Of a DNA stretch of 64,000 nucleotides, positions 57,101 to 64,000 are shown one piece after another. The notes under the pieces were generated by a model, which saw only the letters and a list, made by a program, of their open reading frames with translations, had not been told where the DNA came from and made no database searches. The stretch comes from Cordia subcordata (taxonomy: Eukaryota; Streptophyta; Magnoliopsida; Boraginales; Cordiaceae): positions 10,348,501-10,412,500 of the forward strand of contig JAPTOF010000006.1 in NCBI GenBank assembly GCA_028554755.1, written 5' to 3'. A program made the translations under genes and the position numbers. Numbering within the stretch: the stretch's first letter is position 1; every line of letters starts with the position of its first letter.

Positions 57101-60100
57101 TGTTACTAAGTCAATAGTGATAATGACACTTGAGGATAATGAAATGCAGTTGATAACTGAAAATATGGAAACGGTGGGAGGACAACAGTTGATGTGGAAG
57201 AAGTGCAGCTACTATATGGCAATGCAAGTTCCGGATCTTAATCCATTGTTAGAGGTTGGTGGACAAATAATGGACAGGTCGACATTGGGACTGGGGGATA
57301 GCTAAAGTGGTTGAAACTATCTCCCCCAGGCGTGAGGTCCTAGGGTTTAACCAAAGAAAAAAAAAATGTCAGGTTGACATTGCTCCCGCAGTGTCTATAC
57401 TCTTTCATCCAGGTTGTATTTCTGCCTCGATTAAGTAACGAGACACAGATTATAAAAACACACACAAGCTTGCACCACATCAGTTGCACAATCTGCCAAT
57501 TTGGCTGGAAGAGTGAACCATCACGTTCTGGTCCCGATTAGAAGGCAATTTTTGTTTCTTCCAAACTTTCAAGAAGTGTTATTTAGTAAAATCACAAGCA
57601 GGTCATATATCATTAAATTTTCCATGCATTTAGTATTGTATCAAATCATCTAACTATTACAGTAGATCTTAAGTTATAGCTATAGCATCAAAGACAAAAA
57701 TTGAAAAGAAACTAACATTTTGAAGCCTATCAGGGTAGCCACCACAGGTCCCAAAGTCTGATACTGGACTTGGTCCAACTTTCCTTTCTCTTATCCATTT
57801 CCTTGCTTCCATAACAGCTTCATTAGAAAAGTTAAGAGAATCTGAACATAAGCATTTTAAACAATAGCAGTAAAATATAAGCACTGTGCAGCAAGAACTG
57901 CAAATATAAAATACACCAGAATTCTAGAAGAGCAATACCAGGGTTAACTGTATCTCTGGGTGTATCACTTGGCACAACATTCTCTCTCTTCTCTATATCA
58001 GAATGTTCCACGACTCGTGAGTTGATAATCTTTACTAATCTTTGGCACTCTTCTCTATTAAAGTCAAGTTCCACATGAAATAACTAAGAGTTGAATTGTT
58101 AAAGAAAACCTACAAAGGAAATGCATACATTCCTTAAAAAAAAAATTAGAAAAGTGTAGGAAGTACCTTGAGAATGTTTCCTGCAAAATTAGCTGTTCAA
58201 TTACATGCTTGTTTTCACTCTTCTCTAAACTTAACTGAGGCTCCATACTAAAGTTTCCAGTCTCCTGAAATAAATAAATAAGAATACATGTTTAACAATT
58301 CCCAAATGTTTCTTTTATTATATGATTTTTGATGAATTATAAAATCAGAGCCAACAGGTGTTTCAACATACACCAGAAAGACCGCAACTGCCTCCTTGTT
58401 TTTCATAAAATAGCAAAAAGCAATATTAGTAGGTTATAAAAATACCAGGTTCTCCGCAAAAGAGAATTAGAGGAAGTAAATCTATCTTTCCAGAAGCAAC
58501 AAAAACCTAAAGATTGCAATATATAAACCTGGATATGACTAAGGCCACTTTAATATTATTGTTCACTGAAACAAGGATCATTAATCCAAGACTCCATGTG
58601 ATAAGCCATAACATGTATTACAGCCACATCAATGTTACAGAGTATGTCACAGGGTCGTGTTGTAGCTGCAGTAGTGGTACAGAGTTTCTAGCATATGTCC
58701 CAGGCATGTGGCTTTAGCATACTGTCATAGAGTTAGTTACAGGTTGCAGAGGAAGATCATATTAGCATCTGACAGCTGGAATATTCTCCACAACAATATC
58801 CAACTTAACATACTTCTAGAAGCTCTTTCTATGCCTATAAAGAACACAACACCCTGAACACAAACGAATGAGAGAAATCAATCAAAATTGAAGCTCTTGA
58901 AGCTCCCTTTCTTCTCTTTATCTCCAGTTCTTCACCATGAACTATAACACAGAGAGGAAAGATGAAAAACAAAGTTGCCCCACCATCACCTCCTAGAGAC
59001 ATCAGATAGCTAACACAATCTTGAGCAACAATGTTTATAACTGTACTTCTACACTTAGATCATCAGCCCTAAGTTTATTGAGACATGATTTCAGATGAAC
59101 ATCAAAGGCTGGTACGTCCACCTGAACAATTCACATAAACTCTATGCCTGAACAATTCATATAATCTCTAAGCCTGAATAATTCAGAGAACTCTATAGCT
59201 CTACGAAAACGATGATGATATTTATGCTTGCTAATCTTTTTGTTGTCCCAATATCCCCACTCAGATCTCAGCTTTTCTCAAAACATGGACCCAAAAGCAC
59301 GCATCAAAAACTCATTCTGTACTCTGAAACAGAGTCCAACTTTAAAATATTTTCTCATTAGTGCAAAGAGATGTTTCTCTAGGTCTACATTCTTTGGCAG
59401 ACGATGTTTCTCTAGGTCTACTTTCTTTGGCAGACAGACGGCACATAATGAAACAATGTGGTATCCTAAATCAAGGAGATTCTACAATCAAACTGACTAG
59501 CAACAGAGAAAATTGCATCTCGCTCAGAAAAACCTGAGATCAGTATCCCTTTGAGTCATTTTATGCACACTGTCACTGGCAACTCGCCGTAGTTTCTATC
59601 AGTTTTAACTATCAACCTGCATAAAGATGTAACTCAGTATTTCACGTCTCTCATTACCATACTTCTTCTTATATAGAATATTCTTGGGACATATTAATCA
59701 AAAGACTTTAGCTTTTCTTAGAAAATTGAGAAAAGGGAAAATGGAAGCAAATGCTTAACATCCTATGACTAAAAATATATGTATGAGAATCAGAAAGGTT
59801 GCCTCCTTAGAATTGGTAATACACCTTTAGGTCTAACAAGCATACAGTTCAAGAGCACCTAATCCTAACCGTCCATTATGAAGAAAACTGAGAAAAGGAA
59901 ATGCAAAAACTTCCCTTGATTAAGATAAGAATTATTTTCAACATAATACTAAGCCAGTTTCTTTTGAATAAGCATAAGGTGCAATGGCATCCAATAAACA
60001 TAGGCTTAGATAATCCTTATCCAATGGAGACTAAAATGCTCTTCTTCTGAACCATTTCGCTCTATTAAGACAAAAGATCTCAGCTGAAAATATTGACTGT

Positions 60101-63100
60101 AGATTCTTTTTCTCCACCCCATATTATCATGGCTCCTTTTATGAGGACATATGATTACTGATTAAGAAAACTATACTACAATTCACTTCTTAATCTCATA
60201 CTTTGTCTTCCTTAAAAATCAATCATGAATTAAGAATGTTAAATTACAAAGGAGGTCCACTCATGCACATTGAAATAATCATGCAGCAATGAAACTTGGT
60301 TATTAAGATTCAAGAACTTACTGGGTTTAATTTATCAATTCCTAAAGAAGTATCATGGTCATTGCCGTTGTAAGCATCATCTTCTGCAGAAAAGAAATTG
60401 ATGCCTCAGTAAGTCAAATGTGTGTATTTGTCAGTGAGAGAAAGAAGGATAGTGAGTTCAATGCAACTAGAACTGCATAGAGCATTCCAGAAACCAAGGG
60501 GCTACCATTCAAGGGACAAGAAATATACATAGTGCAAAATATTTAGAATTTATTAGCAATTTCTCAGGAATATCAACCAAATAGATTATTTTCTGTTCAT
60601 GATCATGCTACATAAACTGAGGGCTGCTAGGTTGGGGTCATGAACTTCTAAATTACTCTCATCTGGATAACCAATTATACAGCAAAAGATTTCGCCACAA
60701 AACACCACCCACTTGTTCACTAAAAGTGATAATCATATCCTCCATCAAAAGGATCAACCTTTTCAGTTCTTTACCTGCATACCCTCACCCCTAACATGAA
60801 ATGCAATTAAAAATAAGCCTTTAAAAAATTCATGGGAATAACCAGTGCTTCTTAAGAAATTGGTTCCTTCTTTTTTCTTTTTTTGAAAAGTAAAAATTTT
60901 ATTAATTAACAAAAAAAGGGGGTGCACGGAGCAACCCCAAGATCAAGGACATACGAAGCTTAGTTTATCTATACATTCTTGTATGCTATCAACGTCAACT
61001 ATACAAAGACCTTTAGTCCAAAAACAAATTTTATAGAACAATTGATTCTTCAAAAGGACAATGGAACACTCCTTTCCTTCAAAAGCTCTACGATTTCTCT
61101 CTCTCCAAAGGCTCCAAACAATAGCAAGAGGAATGGTACGAATGAATTTCTTGTTATATTTTGAAGTCTTGATACCATGCCAAGCATGAATCTCTTCACA
61201 TAACATCTTTGAGGCGACCCATTGGATCCTTAAGAGGTTGTACACCAACTCCCAAAGTCTTCTAGCCCACACACATTCAAGCAAAAGGTGTTCCACCGAT
61301 TCCAAATTACATTTACAAAGAAAACAAGAAATTGGTTAATCTTACAAAAACACTTACCAATTCCTAAAAACTAGATAACAGAACCTATTTTCTAACTAAA
61401 TCAGTTACATAATCCAAAGCAAAGAGACCCTTAGAAAAAGGCATTCTAATGCCTGTTTTCAGTTATTCTCAAGAACCATTGAAGCCTTATAAAACCTACT
61501 AAGAAACACTGGTTCCATCCTAAAACCAACCATATTACATGGAGTTGTATTCTTTACCCTCTGTCTCACGCCTGACTACAATTTAGAAAGAAGATTTGGA
61601 TACAAGGCTAATATGGAGGAACAAAGTCAGCAAGAAGACTCATAAGATCCAACTGTAATACTATGTTAAGAAGTACAACGTTCCATCCTAAAACCAACAT
61701 ACATTAGGTAGGATGGCCTAAATCTTATATGGTTACAATGATGTTCTTGGAACTTATAATTGATAAATGTGAGAGAATTATATTCTTTTAATAGCACGGA
61801 CAAATGTTAAACTGCAACTATAACATGCAAACTTGCAATTGTACAAGAACAAGATACAACAACTCATCATAATACTCTACGTCACCAACACTTCTGGGAA
61901 GACAGAGAACTTTTAAAGTGCAGATACAATTCTTCTTTCTTGGAAAGCTCGATTATCCCATGTGAGAAGAAATTACTTATTTGATTTAAAAAAGAAAAGG
62001 AAGAGAAAAAGAACAGTATAGTTATGCTCCTACGCTTGCAAAGTTCTCCACAACTATAATACATTTTGCTTAAAGTCTAGCACATTTTAGTTCTAGTTCT
62101 CAACATTAGAACTATTTACACGAATGCAGTACATTACCTTGAAATATTGCCACTTTTTACATTCCAAAAGTTCTCAAACAGTATTTTGCTTCAATCTTTG
62201 ACCATTGCCCTTACTGTTCCTCAAAATTAATAGCAAACTACAAAAATACATTACATTACGGTTCTTACTGTACATTTTTCTTTTCCAAATATTAAAGGCT
62301 TGCTGATACAGTAGAACAACATTCAAATCTTGTACCTTTACTTTCATATTTCACCAAAACTGTCAACACATTAACAAATACAGTACATTATGCTTCAAAA
62401 CCTCTACATTTTTCTTATACTTAATAGATTCTTGCCATGATAAGCACATTATGTACATCCGCCCCCATATTTCCCCAAATTATCAACACCTTCCCACTCA
62501 TACAATACAATATGCTTCAATCCTCGTATAATTGCCCTCATACTTTACCCAAAACCAAAAACATCTTACAATAATGCCCTACATTTAAGCTCCAACAATT
62601 GTACATTTTTCTCACACTTTGCAAAAATTAAAAGCTTTTAAGCTCCAATTATTGTGCATCTTTCTTACACATTCCAAAAATTAAAAGCACCTTCTGTATG
62701 CGTAAATTCTCGTGCATTTTTCATGTATTTTACAACAATTGACATCTTTTTACACAATACAGTACGTTCATACATTTTTCACACGCTTTCGAAAAATTAA
62801 CAGCTTCTTAGGTCAATACAATTACATTATGCTCCAATTTTGTCCACTTGCCCCCTACCAGGAAACCTTAATCAACAAAGCAAAAACAAAAAATTTAATT
62901 AATTAAAAAAATAAAAAAGATTCAGAAATTGAGTACCGTGAGCCGAGTCCCCGGACGAAGAAGACGACGAGTCGGAGTCGGACACGAAAACCGAGGAAAT
63001 AACTTTGGCAGCACTGGAAGCGATTCTACGAGAAGCGGGAACAATAACGCCGGAGAACCAATTAGGGCTTTTTTGCGGCGGAGAGGACGGTGGCGGCGGT

Positions 63101-63198
63101 CGGGGACGTTCGTATGGGTTAAATCTCCGGCGTGTCTTGGTCGCTATTTTCCCGCCGGGGGATCGAGCGTCGGTGTAAGAAGTAGTAGGAGTAGCCAT
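51105..63198 (-). CDS. KAKU4: KAKU4-type nuclear lamina / nuclear envelope protein
   Basis: Eleven minus-strand exons with consistent phases: 62937-63198, 60322-60383, 58167-58264, 57939-58054, 57717-57841, 54992-55141, 53579-53852, 53367-53446, 52863-52953, 51517-51613, 51105-51432. They encode 560 aa, close to Arabidopsis KAKU4 (about 574 as I recall). The N-terminus is basic and Pro-rich (RRRFNPYERPRPPPP), then SPNWFSGVIVPASRRIASSA and a SDSDSSSSSSGD run. Next come QETFSREECQRLVKIINSRV, EARKWIRERKVGPSPVSDFG, SPVDMAKAYMNARPPWASPS and GSWNLQDEIRRVRSKATENM, blocks shared with KAKU4 and, more weakly, with the nucleoporin NUP136. The C-terminus is KRQGKRPGRYIRRGRGRGK. KAKU4 binds CRWN lamina proteins at the inner nuclear membrane and shapes the nucleus. 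Exon 4 uses acceptor TTTAATAG, chosen because it alone keeps phase and avoids a stop. Much of the protein is probably disordered. Identity rests on motif recognition. Confidence 0.88.
52337..52370 (+). repeat. (GGGA)n microsatellite with G-quadruplex potential
   Basis: About eight GGGA repeats on the plus strand give at least four GGG runs separated by single A. It is in intron 9 of the KAKU4-type gene, with the G-rich strand being the template strand. Confidence 0.95.
53911..54003. repeat. Imperfect 45-50-bp tandem duplication
   Basis: GGAAAGACAGA...GGGCAGATCAGAAATAAT occurs twice in close succession, in intron 6 of the KAKU4-type gene. Confidence 0.7.
55328..55537. repeat. 105-bp imperfect tandem duplication
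   Basis: GCAGACA-GCCACTTCT starts copies at 55328 and 55433. Both carry AACAACACT-T-TCATTAG and GTGAACTACTT-CACTTT at the same spacing. Differences are scattered, so it is older than the 46-bp repeat at 13151. In intron 5 of the KAKU4-type gene. Confidence 0.88.
56249..56503 (+). mobile_element. Miniature LTR element (SMART/TRIM-like), 255 bp
   Basis: LTR-like direct repeats of 74 bp (56249-56322) and 73 bp (56431-56503) both start TGTTAAGACAATAAATA and end TTATCA. TGGTATCAAAACCC directly follows the first, a near match to the initiator-Met tRNA primer site (TGGTATCAGAGCCC). A short purine tract, TGAAAGGGCA, precedes the second. Flanks CCCCT and CCTCT fit a 5-bp target duplication with one change. 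The internal region is only 108 bp. LTRs this short are at the low end for plant TRIMs and recall the SMART elements described in cereals. In intron 5 of the KAKU4-type gene, antisense to it. Confidence 0.85.
57275..57382 (+). mobile_element. Minimal tRNA-like SINE, about 80 bp, with target duplication
   Basis: Direct repeats CAGGTCGACATTG (57275-57287) and CAGGTTGACATTG (57370-57382) flank a body of about 80 bp. The body has an A-box-like stretch, TAGCTAAAGTGGTTG (57299-57313), and a B-box-like GGTCCTAGGGTTTAACC about 25 bp later. It ends in an AAAGAAAAAAAAAA tail. There is almost nothing beyond the tRNA-like head. Direct repeats plus poly-A support retroposition; the box matches are approximate. 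In intron 5 of the KAKU4-type gene. Confidence 0.7.
58599..58934 (+). mobile_element. Solo LTR of a copia-like element, 336 bp
   Basis: Starts TGATAAGCCATAAC and ends TCTCCAGTTCTTCA. Flanked by a perfect 5-bp repeat CCATG (58594-58598 and 58935-58939). A TATAAAG motif near 58835 is followed by AACACAACACCCTGAACACA and a CT-rich downstream part, a typical plant copia LTR layout. No internal domain or second LTR nearby, so it is probably the product of LTR-LTR recombination. In intron 2 of the KAKU4-type gene. Confidence 0.85.
59121..59197. repeat. 26-bp degenerate triplication
   Basis: Three consecutive units of the CCTGAACAATTCA-ATAA-CTCTA type, starting near 59121, 59147 and 59173. Confidence 0.7.
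59370..59435. repeat. 33-bp tandem duplication
   Basis: GATGTTTCTCTAGGTCTAC(A/T)TTCTTTGGCAGAC is repeated twice with one difference, in intron 2 of the KAKU4-type gene. Confidence 0.93.
60854..61337 (-). mobile_element. 5'-truncated LINE with 12-bp target duplication
   Basis: Minus-strand coding of the zf-RVT zinc-binding domain that ends many plant LINE polyproteins: FLCKCNLESVEHLLLECVW, then RRLWELVYNLL, IVWSLWRERNRRAFEG and a stop at 60943. A short AT-rich 3' tail with an A-rich end follows (about 60866-60900, T-rich on the plus strand). AAGAAATTGGTT occurs perfectly at both borders (60854-60865 and 61326-61337). The element is about 460 bp, so most of the LINE was lost at insertion by 5' truncation. 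In intron 1 of the KAKU4-type gene, same orientation as the gene. Confidence 0.92.
61505..61805 (-). mobile_element. Decayed relative of the TRIM at 30298
   Basis: TTCCATCCTAAAACCAAC occurs near 61513 and near 61681. The second copy is followed by CCTAAATCTTAT and later AACTT and GAGAATTATATTCT-like sequence, which parallels the TRIM LTR order. Between them, AATTTAGAAAGAAGATTTGG recalls the TRIM centre. Heavily diverged; no clean target duplication. Confidence 0.4.
62100..62870. repeat. Degenerate tandem array in intron 1 of the KAKU4-type gene
   Basis: Blocks built from ACAGTACATTATGCTTCAA, TGTACATTTTTCTCACACTT and CCAAAAATTAAAAGC recur about every 70-90 bp through the interval, for example near 62145, 62270, 62380, 62510, 62600, 62660, 62760 and 62830. 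Units are strongly diverged. No coding content. Confidence 0.65.
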
Positions 63199-63606
63199 GT
63201 CGGGGACCAAAATGAGTCAGAAAGACAGAAAGAATGAAAAAGAAGCCGTTGAGGTGTGGAGCGTTTGGTCTTTACAACTGTTCTTCGCGTCTGTTTCTTT
63301 TATTTTTATTTTTTTTCTTTTTTTTTTAATTTTTTTTTTCGGTTATTTCGTTGTTGGGCTCATGTTTGTTGTCTGTTTTGAGCGGTCTCACGTTTCCCGT
63401 CGTGTGTGCATTTTGTTCGAGAGACTACTCGGTTGAATTGATTTCTTTAAAAACGTTTATATTTCCAAGAAAACAAAAAAAGAGATTCATACGACCTATG
63501 ACACTTGTGACTTGACTGAATTGGTACGATGGTCTTGCAGCAGATTATTGTACCTAAATTTATTAGTCAGCGGTCAAACTATGGCGGTCGTCAGATTTTA
63601 TCAATG
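63199..63606. promoter_or_regulatory. Upstream region of the KAKU4-type gene
   Basis: Probable promoter and leader of the minus-strand gene. A/T homopolymers near 63300-63345; no clear TATA box or other motif that I would stand behind. Confidence 0.4.
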
Positions 63607-63851
63607 TTTTTTTTTTTTTGTTAGTCCGAACGCAAACCCTTTTCTCACGTATGCAGAGCTACATGATCGGTGGATGTAAATCGAGAGATGTCGTAGTGGC
63701 GGGCCACGAGAGATTAACGGTCACGAACCCAAAGAAATTTCACAATATTTCAGCAGGGAACTACCGTCGCACGGATTCGAACCCGCGTTGTCGGAGTGTT
63801 TCTACCCCAATCACCTGGTCACTTACCAACTCACCTATGCCCCTGGGGGCA
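63607..63851 (-). mobile_element. tRNA-derived SINE, about 245 bp
   Basis: On the minus strand it begins near CCCAGGGGCATAGGTGAGTT. An A-box-like TAGGTGAGTTGG is followed by a perfect B-box GGTTCGAATCC (plus strand GGATTCGAACC at 63773-63783). A tRNA-unrelated body follows and ends in an A12-13 tail (T run at about 63608-63620). Imperfect flanking repeats CAATGGTAAAATTG and CATTGATAAAATCTG (minus strand) look like a worn target duplication. It sits about 400 bp upstream of the KAKU4-type start codon, in the same orientation as that gene. Confidence 0.8.
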
Positions 63852-63879
63852 ATTTTACCATTGTTGAGTTCAGTTAATT

Positions 63880-64000
63880 GGGTTTTCCTAATCGTGTTAA
63901 AAATTTGGCTTTTAAGAGAAAATTTGAAATTTGAGTTTTTTTTAAGAGTTTATTACAAGAAAAAGATGTATTTTCTTTTAAATATGGTTTTTCTTAAAAG
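63880..64000. mobile_element. Possible MITE family 1 copy, cut by the window edge
   Basis: TTTAAGAGTTTATTACAAGAAAAAGATGTATTTTC-type sequence resembles the middle of family 1 copies (ACTTATTGTAAGAAAGGATG in copy B). The terminal repeat is not visible on this side and the other end is outside the window. Confidence 0.3.

Noticed and set aside
58018..58080. KAKU4 exon 4 starting at the stronger-looking acceptor CAACTCTTAG (about 58083)
   Set aside because: That acceptor gives the wrong phase and an in-frame stop. The TTTAATAG acceptor at 58055 keeps the frame and restores the conserved SREECQRL block.
59370..59435. CRISPR-like direct repeats
   Set aside because: Two adjacent units without spacers in plant DNA; this is a simple tandem duplication.
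63760..63850. A tRNA gene on the minus strand (GGTTCGAATCC B-box)
   Set aside because: The cloverleaf arms do not pair well beyond the box motifs, and the sequence continues into a body with poly-A, so a SINE fits better.

Overview
The window is plant nuclear DNA, most likely from a eudicot. It is AT-rich, its genes are split by GT-AG introns, and it is full of plant-type MITEs, Ty1/copia and miniature LTR elements, SINE-like sequences and LINE fragments. I cannot name the species. Five protein genes can be supported. Two read rightwards as one coding exon each: a GT14 (Core-2/I-branching, BC10-like) glycosyltransferase at 5800-7035 and a small plant calmodulin-binding-domain protein at 14856-16109. 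Three read leftwards, and I assembled their exons by hand with agreeing splice phases: a PPR plus CBS-domain protein at 17227-40919 (12 coding exons, 631 aa, CBSPPR1/At5g10690 type), a nucleotide-sugar transporter at 43201-48817 (7 exons, 320 aa, UGNT1 type) and a KAKU4-type nuclear-lamina protein at 51105-63198 (11 exons, 560 aa).

Layout. 1-5.7 kb: a decayed LINE RNase H domain, microsatellites, an 800-bp hAT-like MITE and a 1-kb hAT-like element with an 8-bp target duplication. 5.8-7.0 kb: GT14 gene. 7-13.7 kb: AT-rich intergenic DNA with a Helitron-like 3' end, a MITE, a CT/TA microsatellite and a possible NLR fragment. 13.7-16.1 kb: calmodulin-binding gene with a probable 5'UTR intron that holds a MITE. 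17.2-40.9 kb: the PPR-CBS gene. Its last intron is 10.9 kb because of a complete but dead 4,968-bp copia element and a second, internally deleted copia element on the other strand; another intron carries a 374-bp TRIM. 41-43 kb: MITE cluster. 43.2-48.8 kb: transporter. 49-51 kb: intergenic with a MITE. 51.1-63.2 kb: the KAKU4-type gene, whose large introns hold a 255-bp miniature LTR element, an approximately 80-bp tRNA-like retroposon, a solo LTR, a 5'-truncated LINE, a decayed TRIM relative and a degenerate tandem array. 63.6-63.85 kb: tRNA-derived SINE upstream of that gene.

The genes are unrelated housekeeping-type plant genes (Golgi glycosylation, calcium signalling, organelle RNA or adenosyl-ligand sensing, nuclear envelope) and do not form a cluster or pathway. 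The striking content is the mobile DNA: one approximately 230-bp MITE family occurs at least seven times, a second approximately 100-125-bp family three times, and several minimal retroelements still have recognisable target-site duplications inside introns of otherwise intact genes. No bacterial-type system, CRISPR array or biosynthetic cluster is present.
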